Shown here: in pieces, positions 45,925 through 57,509 of the stretch
Layout: the number at the start of each line of letters is the position of its first letter
Numbering within the stretch: position 1 is the stretch's first letter
Source of the DNA: Taxillus chinensis
Taxonomy: Eukaryota; Streptophyta; Magnoliopsida; Santalales; Loranthaceae
NCBI GenBank assembly: GCA_023512835.1
Contig: CM042088.1
Coordinates: 30,839,164 to 30,903,163, forward strand
Length of the DNA stretch: 64,000 nucleotides
Direction of reading: 5' to 3'
The notes under the pieces: model-generated
Databases searched by the model: none
What the model saw: only the letters and a program-made list of their open reading frames with translations
Told to the model about the DNA's origin: nothing
Position numbers and translations under genes: made by a program

Positions 45925-46430
45925 GAGCAGATGACTCATCAGGCACTACCTCGAACGCATGTGTCACTCTCCTTGGTGGCATTCTTACTACACGGAGTAA
46001 GGAACACAAACGTCAAAATGAATTCAAATCTATTGCGTGTCACTACCTCTACCCCACTTATCAATTCTACTATCATATGGCATTACACACATACATTGCA
46101 CACAGCTTAATTCACATTTCACATAGCTCAATTAAACGAGTTTTCATGCTTAAGGTATTCCAAGAAAATTCAGTGTTGCACATTTCACACTTAATCACAT
46201 TATTTACCCCCTTTTTTTACAGTTTAGCACACATAAATAACAAATGCAACTAGGCCCTAATGCCAATGAATGCAAATCCTACCTCAGGTCTGGACTACCC
46301 CAAGTACACCTTAGAGGCTCAAAGAGGACCGTGTTGATCAGGCACGTCCCTCCAGGGTCCTCCAAAGGACTCAAGATAACCAGATCCACCCACTACCCTA
46401 GGCCAACTAGACCATGCTCCAATACCATAT
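45925..46430 (-). other. Chromovirus C 5' leader fragment
   Basis: Non-coding sequence next to the C LTR. Its last bases (CCCACTACCCTAGG... ATACCATAT) match the corresponding leader of element A (57487-57522), and the minus strand has TGGTATTGGAGC, a degenerate iMet primer site. The rest of this element's interior was lost where Copia-2 now abuts. Confidence 0.6.
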
Positions 46431-47004
46431 TGTCACGCCCCGAATTTCCAACCCGAGGAAACCAGTTTGTGACTCCCCTTTACCCACCCGGTGGGCATGG
46501 GGTTGATATACAACATCCCACGCAAGACATCATACACATACACAACAGAAATTTGCAAGACATAAATCGATATCTTTATTAATTTCAAACCACAATAAAC
46601 GTTTAAAACCAAACCACATGCCTTTATTACATTCAAATCTTGTTTTCAACCTCTCCCCACCGGGGTTACATCAATTTCCTCAAAATACAATTGAATGAAA
46701 CAATAAAACAAATATGGTCTTCCACCTTGGGGTTCCACCTAGCACCTGTAGGTTCCTGAAAGAAAACACATCACAGAAGGAGGGCTGAGCAACCACAGCT
46801 CAGTAGGGATCATGTCTCCCCAACCCATCCCATGCTCCTAGCATCTACATGAGGACGTGCACAAGTGTAGTGTAGTGACAATAAGATATAAGCAGTTGAT
46901 AATCCAGTCAAGCATCAACACACAAGTCACAAGTACAACCTTTGCCATAACCACACATGCTAGCATATCCATACCACACGCAACATTTCCCTGACCAACG
47001 GCTA

Positions 47005-47190
47005 ATATAAACAGTCCTGGGCTTCCACAGCCACCGGGTTCCAAGAACAGTCCCAGGCTTCCACAGCCACCAAGTTCCAAGAACAGTCCCGGGCTTCCAC
47101 AGCCACCGGGTTCCAAAACAGCCCCGGGCTTCCACAGCCATCGGGTTCCAAAACAGACCCGGGCTTCCACAACCACCGGGTGTACCAACA
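47005..47190. repeat. 36-bp tandem array in chromovirus C LTR
   Basis: Five units of 35-37 bp with core GGGCTTCCACAGCCACCGGG, separated by TTCCAAGAACAGTCC or TTCCAAAACAG. The reading frames across it are repeat artefacts. Confidence 0.92.
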
Positions 47191-47463
47191 AACACACAGC
47201 ACACAAAACCACACAGGCATAACACCAAACACATGATTTGCATAGTCTCACAGGCATAACATCGAACACATAGCGTGCACACATTCACAGGCTCTCAAAA
47301 TTAGTCACACAGACATAAAATCGAACACCTAGCATGCATAGCCACACAATCATAAAAACAAACACTTAGCATGCATAATTCCCAACCTCACAGGCATATA
47401 TACAAATATCTAAGCAAATACGCCATTGAAGGCCAACATCCATATAGGAGATCACACCTATAT

Positions 47464-47468
47464 GAATT

Positions 47469-47516
<48 letters not shown>
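47464..47516. repeat. (AT)n microsatellite
   Basis: About 26 TA dinucleotides in the C LTR. Confidence 0.95.
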
Positions 47517-47519
<3 letters not shown>

Positions 47520-47668
47520 AGAATATACAACAGACTACCTATCACAAGGCCAAAACCCTGGGATAGTTTCAAGGAGGAATAGAACCCCTACCTCAAGGAT
47601 CCTTCACGCTCCCATGCTAGATGTCGTCCACCCATGCTAGACACTCCAGCAGCAACCAGGAGCTCTCC

Positions 47669-47722
<54 letters not shown>
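47669..47722. repeat. (CT)n microsatellite
   Basis: About 27 CT units, downstream of the minus-strand TATA-like box and so in the expected 5' untranslated part of the C LTR transcript. A GA run sits at a similar place in the solo LTR at 12699-12740. Confidence 0.95.
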
Positions 47723-47726
<4 letters not shown>

Positions 47727-48287
47727 ACGGCGGCTGCCAGAAAAGAAACCCTAAACCTAAAACAAGAGGGCTCCTCATCCTTATATAGACACCTCAATAT
47801 CAAAACGACGTAGTTTTGATTAAGTAAAACCCAACATCAAAACGACGTAGTTTTGATTACACAAGCTACAACCTTCCCGCATCCATACAAGACAAAATAT
47901 TCACAATTCCAACATGCCTCTTTAGGAAAAGATTACTAGAATAACAAAACCAAGGTGATGGTGCAAAAACATGGCTGCACGTGACAAAGACCATTGTCAC
48001 GTGCAAGCTCCAAATGCCCTAAGATTTTTCCCCAAGCTTTAGAACAACGTTAGGAAGACTCCCATGCAGCAACCTCACTGCCCATGACAGCCATTGTCAC
48101 GTGCATTGTCGCATGCAGCCCCAAAAAGCTTCCTCTCTGGCTCAAATCTTGCCCCTAGCTTACTCACCATCAAATAAAGTGTTCTAGCCAATGTGTGTCG
48201 GAATAAAACTCCCTAAAACCCAACAATTGCCACTCAAAAGGCATAACTGCGACTAACTCCTCACATCCCAAAATACGGGTCATTACA

Positions 48288-49010
48288 ACGAAGTTCACGA
48301 AATGTGACTTCTGGTTACAACAGGTGAACTTCTTGGGGCATGTGGTATCTTCGGAGGGTATCACAGTGGATCCTGAGAAGATCGAGGCAGTTATGTCGTG
48401 GAAGAGGCCCTCAAATGTGTTTAAGATTTATAGCTTCCTTGGTTTGACAGGGTACTATCAAAGGTTTGTGGAGGATTTTTCTAGGCTAGCAGCTCCTATG
48501 ACGAACCTGACTAGGAAGAGAGTTCCTTTTGTTTGGTCTGATGCATGTGAGAGTGCTTTTAAAGAATTGAAGGCACGATTGACCTCAACACCTATCCTGA
48601 TTCTTCCAAAGGAGGGTGTGCCTTTCGAGGTGTATTGTGATGCTTCCAGGGTGGGACTTGGTTGTGTGTTGATGCAGACTCAGTAAGTGATTGCTTATGG
48701 GTCTAGGCAGTTGAGACCACATGAGTAGAACTATCCCACGCATGATTTGGAGTTAGCTACAATGATCTTTGCTCTAAAGAGCTAGCAGCATTATCTCCTT
48801 GGGGAGAAATTTGTGGTATATACAGACCATAAGAGCTTGCAGTATATCTTTTCTCAGAGGGACCCGAACCTTAGGCAGAGGTGGTGGGTGGAGTACTTGC
48901 AGCAGTTTCAGTTTGAATTGCGATATACCCCTAGTAAGGGTAATGTGGTGGCAGATACTCTAAATAGAAAGAGCAGGGCCGTGGTTGCCCATTGTGCCAT
49001 TAAGGAATGA
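48288..49010 (+). pseudogene. Chromovirus B reverse transcriptase C-terminus and RNase H
   Basis: Starts abruptly inside RT ([17 protein letters not shown]), so the catalytic part is missing. It continues with [13 protein letters not shown] and the RNase H ([44 protein letters not shown]). Stops at about 48685, 48725 and 48784 fall where the family has Gln, Gln and Trp. It abuts the C LTR at 48287. It is a Tekay/Del-like Ty3/gypsy pol fragment. Confidence 0.9.
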
Positions 49011-50447
49011 GAAATGATGGACCAGTTGGCAACGATGAGGTTGTAGATGGTGACCAGTGATGGGCGAGGGATGCTCAATGTTGTTGTAGCAGTCCCAGAG
49101 TTGCAGCACAGGATCATAGAGGATCAGCTGGGGGACGTTGACTGTGAGGCCATTAGGGACAGGATCCAGACTGGGCAGGCATCTTCTGATTGGACTGAGG
49201 ATGCAGAGCATATACTGTGATATAGGGGTAGACTGATAGTTCCCACTTCTCTTCAGGAGGAGGTTCTTCGGGAATTTCACCAGTCATGGTTAGCTATACA
49301 TCGTGGTGGGACCAAGATGTACCATGCCGTGAGGAGGCAATATTGGTGGCCAGGCCTGAAAAAGGCCATTGCTGATTTTGTGAAGAGGTGTTTGACCTGT
49401 TAGCAGGTCAAGGCAGAGCACCTGAGATCAGCTGGTGAGTTGCAGTCATTGCCAGTGCCAGAGTGGAAATGGGATTACGTAACCATGGATTTTGTCACTG
49501 GACTTGCTCGCTCCAGGGGACACGACACTATATGGGTTATTGTGGACCGATTGACCAAATCAGTGCATTTTATTCCGATTCGGGAGACAGACCTAGTGAG
49601 GACTTTGGGACATAGGTATCTTGATGTTATTGTGCAGTTACACGGAGTCCCATTGTCCATTGTATCTGATCAAGATGCTAAGTTCACCTCTTAGTTTTGG
49701 AGACAATTGCAGCGCGCTTTAGGTACCAGGGTGAACCTGAGCACAGCCTTTCATCCGCAGATAGATGGTCAGTCGGAGCAGACGATTCAGACACTTGAGG
49801 ACATGTTGCGTGCCTGTGTCCTAGATTTTGGAGGTTATTGGGAGGCTCACCTTCCTTTGTTAGTGTTCTTTTACAACAACATTTATCAGGCCATGATTCG
49901 GATGGCTCAGTATGAGGCACTGTTTGGGTGGCCTTGTAGGTCACCTTTGTGTTGGGCACAGACGAGAGAGACAGCGATTCTCGGTCCTGATATGGTTCGA
50001 GAGACCATGGAGATGGTACAGCTGATTCGACAGTGTATGTTGACATCGCAGAATAAGAAAAAGTCCTACGCGGATCAGAAGCGTCGACCTTTGAAGTTTG
50101 AGGTGGGGGATCGTATATTTTTGTGGGTTTCGTCGCGTCGAGGGCATCGGAGGTTCGGACGTGGATCCAAACTCTCCCCTCGTTTTGTGGGGCCGTTTGA
50201 GATTATTGTCGTTGTGGGCGCAATGGCTTATCAATTAGCTTTGCCACCGGAGTTGGCGCGAGTACATGATGTGTTCCATGTGTCTCAGTTGAGACGGTAT
50301 CACTCAGATCCTTCTCATATGTTGGACTACCACGAGATAGCCTTGGCTAATGATGGTGCCGTTGTTGAGATGCCAACACAGATTATGGAGAGGCGGGAGC
50401 AAGTCTCGTGGGGCAAGACGATCCCACTGGTCTGGGTGTTATGGTGA
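49011..50447 (+). pseudogene. Chromovirus B integrase with C-terminal chromodomain-type region
   Basis: The zinc domain (HQSWLAIHRGG, RCLTC then a TAG replacing Gln) leads to the core with Asp in [12 protein letters not shown], Asp in [11 protein letters not shown] and Glu in DGQSEQTIQTLEDML. A TAG just after the second Asp stands where FTSQFW is usual. The C-terminus carries GDRIFLWVS, LSPRFVGPFEI and HDVFHVSQLRRYH, the GPY/F-type module. The tail to 50447 would precede or include a degraded chromodomain, but I cannot see its aromatic cage. DDE residues survive across stops. Confidence 0.9.
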
Positions 50448-50762
50448 CACTGAGGCATGTAGGAGCAGACTTAGGAGAAAGAGAGCCAGATGCGGGTTCT
50501 TCATCCTGAGCTGTTTGGGGATGATCAGTCCTGAGGTGGGGAGGATGTGAGGGCCTTCCCTGAGTTACGAGTTATGTTTTATGCATTTTGTTTTGCATAT
50601 GTGTCCTTGAGATGTGATTTAGCTTGTTGTGAATTGCATGGCACCTATGTGGTAGGTGATCATATTGATGATCATGTTTTGTTTCTTGTTGTTAATAATT
50701 TTGCCATATCCTTTGGGCATGTGTTTTATTTTTGAAGATGAAAAGTTCTAAGGTGAGGAGGA
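50448..50762 (+). other. Chromovirus B 3' UTR and polypurine tract
   Basis: About 300 bp after pol. AGGTGGGGAGGATGTGAGG at 50532 and GGTGAGGAGGA just before 50763 are purine-rich. The second abuts the LTR start TGTAAAGACTCG and is the likely primer tract; the first is a similar upstream copy. Confidence 0.7.
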
Positions 50763-51769
50763 TGTAAAGACTCGTATTTGCGTAGTATTGAGAGATAGCC
50801 ATTCTATGGGAATGCAACTACTGGACGGTAGTGTAGTCGTCGATGTGAGCATTTTGACAGTACTTGGGCCCGATTCCTAGTTGGGGCCCCGAGTGGCCCG
50901 ATTGTTGACTTTCTCGAGGTTTATTGGTTGACTTTGCGTTTGAGCAGTCATTTGAGTGTGATAATATCTGAATAGTGTTGTGCTCGTCATTTCGAGCATT
51001 TTGATTGTAATTTGACTCAATTTGGAGTTCGGGACCTTAGAGGTCAATTATTGTGTTGGGAGGTCAATTATTGACTGGGTTAATTATTAACAAGGTCAAT
51101 TATTGTGGTTAATTATTGGCAGAAATATAATAGAGAGAGAGAGAGAGAGATATCTCAACGTGTGGTTATTTGTGGTGCACGACTTTGGTGAAAATAAAGA
51201 GCTTGGAGCTTGTAGCTTCGAGCTTAGAGCTTGGATTTTGGGGCAATTTGGGATTCGTGGAGCTCAAAGAAGCACTCCAAGTAGGTGTCCTTGAATGTCT
51301 TATCTCGATCCTGTCTTTGAATGCATGAATTTCTCATGATTTATGAAATTGAGGATGAACCCTAAGTGTTGGATTAAGCCCAGAATTTGGATGATGTGGA
51401 TAAAACCATACGTAATTTGATTTGAGACATTGCATGTTTATTCTTAAGTTGTTGCAGAAGATATGATCTTAATCCGGACCTTCACTCGTGAGAGAAAAGC
51501 TAAGGACAAGATACATAATCTTAATCCGGATCAACGTGAGTGTCGTCAAACACTTGGTAAATAACCAAGTCTTCATACGGAAGAAGGATCACTCATGCTG
51601 ACCAAATGTTTAAAGCTATGGACTAAGGATTCCACATCTTTCACTTTAAAATGGACTAAGTTAAATAGATGCGGAATAAGAATCCCAGTCTACATCTAGC
51701 ATGGAGTAAGAGACAGTTATCGAGGAATAACAAGCTAAGTCTTCCACTCAAGCGAATTAAGGACAAGAA

Positions 51770-52090
51770 GACACGGAGTAAAGAATCCGAGTCTTTCATA
51801 CATGCAAAGTAAGGAACGACTTGTGCGGAGTAAGGAAAACATATGCGGAGTAAGGAATCCAAACCTTTTACTCATGCGGAGTAAGGATGCGCTGATATGG
51901 AGTAAGCCATCCGGACCTTTTAACTCATGCGAAGTAAGGAACTCATGCGGAATAAGGAACTCGTGCGGAGTAAGGAAGTGTTGATACAGAGTAAGCTCTC
52001 TGGACTTCTCATTCATATGGAGTAAGGAAGCATTGACATGGAATAAGGATTCCAGTATCAAACTGACACGGAATAAGGAACTTTACGACG
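51770..52090. repeat. GCGGAGTAAGGAA repeat field
   Basis: Twelve or more copies of a motif near CATGCGGAGTAAGGAA, spaced 15-40 bp, in the copia solo LTR. A related CTTACTCCGTGC motif occurs at 60590-60640 in the A LTR. Confidence 0.85.
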
Positions 52091-52748
52091 GATTAAGAAG
52101 ACACTACTTCAACTTATCAACTTCGCATTCAAAGTCGTCAGCTCGCTGTGTCCCGATGTAGGACAAACTCAATGAAAACCTAAATCATCTTACACGTGGA
52201 TCACACGGATATGTGGACATAACTTTAACTGCACTTGGGAACACGCAAAGACACTTATGTTTTACAGACCCAAGATCTTGAGCTCCACATCCGCAGCAAT
52301 CAAGGCAGAGAGATTTCCAAGGAACAGTCAATGCTGCACGTTGCTCGGAAGAACAAGTTCCAAGAATGTTTCTAACGGATGGCTATATATATTAACACTT
52401 GTATATTTTTATATATATACGCGTACATGTAAAAGAGCTTATAGAGATTATGCGTGCACATATAAAAGAGCTTATAGAGATTATACTTGATGCGTACATG
52501 TACAAGAGCTTAGAGAGATTATATTGGCTAGTGTGTGAGTCATTGTAAACAGAGTGTAAGAGAATTATTCAGTAGATTGAAAAGCTTCATTAGCTTTAAT
52601 CTGCTATATTTTGTTGTAATTATCTCTTGATAATAAAACAAAATACTTCCACTATCTGGTTATCTTCGGCATTGATTATATCTTTTAACCAGATAAGTGT
52701 TGTGCCAAAGACGAGCGAAAAGTTTTCGATTAGAGCCTATTCACCCCC

Positions 52749-54276
52749 TGGCCTAGAAATATTTGTGATAGGCTTTGCAGCAAGTGCACTGGTCAAGTAA
52801 TATAGTGGAGTATTTAAACTCCGGTTATCGAACCCACAGGGAGATAGCTATTGCTGTTAAACAATGAACACCAAGCTAACAAGTTTTCTTTTATGTCTGG
52901 ATAATTGTTTTTGTTGTGCGTTTAACCTAAATTCTAGGCAAGTAAATGCAAAAATGAAATTCACAAACTGTTGGCAAATCACTTAAATTGGAGATTTCAC
53001 TGATATAAGAATCTAGGGTCACAATTTCACCACCCAATGGTCTATAATACTTTGGTTATCGCATTTGGTCTTGAATTCATCAATCTAAGCCTTAACTCAT
53101 ATTCATATTGATTATCACCTACCTATCTTACACTTGGTCCATGCTAAGACAGGTTTAAGTCTTTTATTCCATTTGGTCCATGAGAATAAAAGTTATCAGA
53201 GGAAGATAATCAATATAACAATTGCAGACTTGGTCAATCATGCAATTATCAGACCTATCTCACTAAATCCACCCTAGACAAGGGCTGAGATAACCCAATC
53301 ATGCATAAATCAGGCTTTGCATTCAACCAATAATGAATTAAACATGAACAGAATGTTTCTCCAAATGCACAAGCAAAATCCATAACCCAAAGTTATTACA
53401 TCTCATCGGGGGCTACATTGCTCCCCTAGATGGAAGAGTTTTACCCCAATATCATGTTTATAAAACTATAAACTGCATAATAATCCATGATTACAGTACC
53501 AGAGAATAGGGAGAGAGACAACTAGATAAACAATAGCCTCAGCCTTCTCCTCTTCTGTACCCTAGCCTCTGCCACCAAAAATTGATCTCCACCACCGTCA
53601 GTGTCCCACAATGATTAGTCTGTGACTCCAGCAATGAATGATTGCTCTCCAGGAATCCAGATCCCTTTGTTGTGCACCACTAGCCTCTATTTATAGGGCT
53701 GCATAAGTAAAACAAGATATGCCCTAGTTGCTAACTGTTGTCGCTACCAAAACGACGTAGTTTTGGTAAGTGACACTATTCTTCATTCCAAGCTCAATAA
53801 AACGTAATCCAAACCAAATTTGAACCAAGTCTTTTAGGTAAAAATTATTAGAACAATGAAGCCAAGCCTCCGGAGCACAAATATACTTGCCCGCGACAAT
53901 GCCCATTGTCGCGGGCACCTCCAATTAGTCTCAAACTTGCTCCAAAGCTTCCAAATAGCATATAGAAGGCTACCATGAACTTAGATCTCTACCCATGACA
54001 ATGACCATTGTTGCAGGCAACTTGAATTTGCCTCCTTTCGAGTCCATCTTCTGCCCATAGCTTCTTCTTGAGTGTACAAGGTGGTCCAGCAAATGTATGT
54101 GAGAAAAATCTCCCTCAAAACCTATAAAAATCACTCAAAAAGTACTACTATACACAAAATAGTGTCTTCCCATGGGTTAGAGTAAATGTATGCAAATTAC
54201 CATGCAAATAAGCCTTAATCACACTCTTAAACACACTAAACACGGCATAGAATAACGGCATAAATGCACGTTATCA
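52749..54276 (-). mobile_element. Athila solo LTR nested in the copia solo LTR
   Basis: Sense strand minus (TGATAACGTGCATTTATGCC...). It is clearly related to, but more diverged than, the Athila LTRs at 19675 and 31434. It inserted into the C run of the copia LTR end motif, with likely target duplication CCCCC (52744-52748 and 54277-54281); the exact ends are uncertain because of the C run. It carries an ACGT palindrome (53747-53766), a TATA-like box (about 53686-53697, minus) and a 30-bp inverted repeat (53888-53917). Confidence 0.85.
53888..53917. repeat. Perfect 14-bp-arm inverted repeat in Athila solo LTR
   Basis: Arms TGCCCGCGACAATG and CATTGTCGCGGGCA around CC. It is the GC-rich counterpart of the CACGTG hairpins elsewhere and still perfectly paired although the LTR has diverged. 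Confidence 0.9.
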
Positions 54277-54675
54277 CCCCCCTCTAGGCTCCCAGAGACC
54301 AACACTAAGTTTTGGGGGAAACCCAATTGTGGGTTAGATCTAATGTTTAGCATATGATCTGTGGTTAAGTTCTAATTTATATCATTGTGGATATGTGTTT
54401 CTGTGATCTGGGGTTGTATTACTGTGTATTTCATGGGGGTTGAGAAGTCAACCATGAAAATCTGGGTTTAGATCTAGATGGATATAATCTGCACTTATAT
54501 GTGTGTATTTTCGCTGTTACCGTGCGGTTTAGAGGCATTCGGGACGTGTTTGAGGTAGATATTGTAGTCTGTTGCATAAAATGTGTGTTTGTGAATGTCT
54601 GAGGGGTCGCTGGGTTGATTCCAAATGAAGAACCGGCAAAAACGATGATAAACAGTACCCTGGACGAACTTTTGG

Positions 54676-55140
54676 GTCGAGAGGTCGAAGACTCCAAGAT
54701 CTGGAGTCGTAGGGTCGAAGGGTCGAAGATCCGTAGTCATAGGATCGAAGGTCGTAGACCCGTAGTTGCAGGGTCAAAGGTCGTCAACCTATAGCCGAAG
54801 GGTCGAAGGTCGAAAGTCACAGGATCGAAGGTCGTAGACCCGAAAATTTTGGGTCGTTGGATCGAAGATCCGTCGTCGAAGGTCGTTGATCCGTAGGCGC
54901 AGGGTCGAAGGTCGTATACCCGTAGCAAAAAGGTCGAAGTTCATAGACCCGTAGTTGAGGGTCAAAGGGCGGAGGGTTGAAGGTTTGTAGACCCGTAGTC
55001 GAAGGTTGAAGGAAAGCTTCAAGCTTTGAGGCCGTGTTCCAGCGAGCTTCGAGCTTCGAGGCCGTGTTTCAGAGTGCTTCGAGGCAGCATTCTACGAGTC
55101 TTTGAGGCTGGGCTTCGAGTCTTCGAGGCTGGTTTGCTTA
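54676..55140. repeat. TCGAAG / CTTCGA minisatellite in chromovirus B LTR
   Basis: The first part repeats GGGTCGAAGGTCGTAGACCC with variants. From 55015 the motif changes to GCTTCGAGCTTCGAGGC. The bipartite order is the same as in the Ogre LTR array (4360-4735), although the two LTR families are unrelated. Confidence 0.87.
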
Positions 55141-56035
55141 GAGAGCCTTCGGGGCTGGGATGAGAACCAAGGGAAGGTTGTAAGCCGTGATGCCACAGGT
55201 GTTGGTATGTTGGTTGCAAATTTGGGACTTGGGTCCAATGACTTGTTTGTGTTCTCATCGTGAAGCACATATAGTGCTATGTGGTTGATGGGGCAGGCAT
55301 ATACGTCGATGGCAGGCCTGTGTGGCACTATGTTCAGGCATATAGTGTTGTGGTAGGGCTGTGCCCAGAGCTAGGATCCTTTTAAGGATCATGTTGAATC
55401 GTTGAGCTCGTGAGTTGTTGAGCTCGTGAAGCTACTGCTGAGTGTCCTGAGCTGGGATCCCGTGGAGAATCTTGGACAAGTTATCCTATGTGGGAAGTTG
55501 GGTCCTGATGTTTGTTTGTAGGCAGTGTCCTGATGATTGTGCACACTACACGGTGCATGAATACACTAAGCATATAGTATAGACTTGTATGTTTGCATGA
55601 TGAGGAGTTTTGGGGTCACCTACTGAGCTTGTCGCTCACCCCTACTTGTTGTTTACCCTTTTCAGGTGTGACCCGAGACTAGTGGAGAAATTTCTTCCAA
55701 GAGAACGTGCCCACTACAATGATGTATGATACAGTACTGTATTCTGTATTAGTTTGTGTAATATCCCAGGCAAGGGTCCGTGGAAAGTTGTATTTGCATA
55801 CTGTTGGTGATGTGATGTCTGTATGATTGTTTGACTTATTATATGCGTGATGATGAATGGGAAAGTGCATGGTTACCCTTGATGTATGACTGTACTGTAT
55901 AGGGTTACATTATTGAGACAACACCCGCGTATAGTCTCTATTGGTGTTAGTCACCTACCCCTTGACCTTTCAGGTGCGGGCAAAAGGAAGTCATGTTTCT
56001 AGTTCCGGGTACCCCTAGAATTCGAGGGCGTGACA

Positions 56036-57115
56036 CCACTGGATACTCAGCATTCTCCCTTGCTAAAACAAACTCTGCTGATGTAGCCTACCTCGCTACA
56101 TTTAAAACAAGACATGTGGCTCTTAAGGTAGTCTCTTTTTTAATGTCCCTCCTCACCACAACAGTAACAACCACTAAGGAAGCTGCTCCTCTGACCCCCA
56201 GAAAAATGGGGTCTACTTGAGGACCCTACTGTTTGGCCCTCGTTCTGCACCTAGTTGGTTCCCCCAAACTCAACCCTATGCCTTTTCTGCCCACCTGACC
56301 GCTCTTGGTCCCCTTATTCTTGCTTTCCTTCCTCCAAACCTCTTTTTAGAATCCTCGCGGCCTCCACCGCCTCCGCATATGTCCTCAGCTTGAGTACCTC
56401 CATCCTCTGCCTCAAGGCAAGCCAAAGACCCATTGTGAATTTGTGGGCCTTGAGGTCCTCCCTCGAGACTGACTGGAGTAAACCGGCTCAAATTCTGGAA
56501 CTCCCGCTCGTACTCAGCCATTGATCGCCCTCTCTGCGTCAAAGTGTCAAACTCACTCCTCTTGCACCACCGAACTGACACCGGAAAGAACTCGTCATAG
56601 AACACCTACAGGAAATCATCCCACAATATGTCCCCCACCTCCTGGTGACCCGCCAAACTCAGCCACCACTCTAAGGCCTCTCCCTCTAGCTTCTGGATTG
56701 CTAGTCGAACCTTCTCTTCCTCTGGTGGAAGAAGAAAAGAGAACAAATGCTTCACATGCCGCTACCACTGCTCTGCTGCAACTGGGTCTCCACCTCTCTT
56801 GAACTTTGCTAGTTTCTCCTTCCGGAACCTAGCTACCCAATCCTCCGAAGCCATCCTCTGAATGTCCTCATCATGTGGAACGTTCTCTTCCCAAGGTGGT
56901 GGAGGAGTTGTCCCCTACTGTGCAGCCATCTCTACTCTCATCTCCTCCCGAAGCTCCTGACGGATGCTATCTCTCATCCTGTGCATCACCTCACTTATCG
57001 TCTAAAGCTAAGTCAACACCTATGTCATGGGGTTAACTCCCCCAACTTGTCCAATTTGGACTGACACCTCATCCCTAGTAGCGCCACTCTCACACGGTAC
57101 TCTCCTAGGAGGCAT
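56036..57115 (-). pseudogene. Chromovirus A gag
   Basis: Begins near 57113 (MPPRRVPCESGA) and reads left. The Retrotrans_gag core has KVRLAIQKLEGEALEWW, FPVSVRWCKRSEFDTLTQ and MAEYEREFQNLSRFTP (about 56460-56700). It ends with a degraded CCHC region near 56060-56160 (CYCCGEEGH, then CFKCSEVGY). Several stops and at least one frame change are present. It stops at the end of the B LTR (56035), so B was inserted here. The rest of this element's interior is not in the window. Confidence 0.83.
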
Positions 57116-57509
57116 AATTCTACGCAAGAAAATAAGCACAACTCAATCACATAAGTTCTCAAATCCGCACATCTCATATTCATCACCCATTACTCGTTCT
57201 CAATATACATCTCAACACACATTCACAACACAAACAAATCTCATAAGCATATTCATGCAACATCTCAAAGACATTACCACACACATGCATAAAGACGTCA
57301 AAGCACACAACATCAAATCACATCACAGGCTAATGCCTAACACAATGCAAGTATGCTCTCTCTTAATGTACATCCTACTCCGTGGCTCATCAGGCCCTCG
57401 GTACACCCTAGCAAGATACAAGAGCCTCGTTAATAAGGTGAGTCTACTCATACCCCCCTAAAGGCCTTAAGGATGACTCACCCTCCCACTACCCTAGGTC
57501 TCAACTTCG

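Larger units (their letters stand above)
46431..48287 (-). repeat. Chromovirus C 5' LTR (minus), with Athila-like U3
   Basis: Plus-strand TGTCACGCCCC...GGGTCATTACA (sense TGTAATGACCC...GGGGCGTGACA), 1857 bp. It contains a 36-bp array (47005-47190), an AT microsatellite (47464-47516), a CT microsatellite (47669-47722), a minus-strand TATA-like CTATATAAGG (47779-47788), two ACGT palindromes (47801-47855) and CACGTG hairpins (47976-48104). From about 47790 to 48240 the content and order resemble the Athila LTR U3. The adjoining B pol sequence begins at 48288. Confidence 0.85.
51368..54304 (+). mobile_element. Copia solo LTR nested in the chromovirus B LTR
   Basis: Starts TGTTGGATTAAG and ends GAGACCAACA, with target duplication CTAAG (51363-51367 and 54305-54309). 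Its end motif TTCACCCCC...CCTCTAGGCTCC matches the ends of the Copia-1 and Copia-2 LTRs, so it is a copia LTR of that group. It holds a field of GCGGAGTAAGGAA repeats (51770-52090). Inside it lies an Athila solo LTR. Confidence 0.9.
50763..56035 (+). repeat. Chromovirus B 3' LTR, interrupted
   Basis: Sense TGTAAAGACTCG...GAGGGCGTGACA. Removing the nested copia solo LTR and one CTAAG leaves about 2.33 kb. It includes a GA microsatellite (51121-51149), a TCGAAG minisatellite (54676-55140) and, near 55610-55680, a CTACTGAGCTTGTCGCTCACCC block also found in the other chromovirus LTRs. It ends directly against the minus-strand gag of element A at 56036. Confidence 0.88.

Noticed and set aside
46838..47288. 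Cysteine/tryptophan-rich minus-strand frames with repeats
   Set aside because: They arise from the 36-bp LTR array in the non-coding LTR; no domain is visible.
56255..57461. Plus-strand Pro/Ser-rich frames
   Set aside because: They are antisense shadows of the minus-strand chromovirus gag and its leader.
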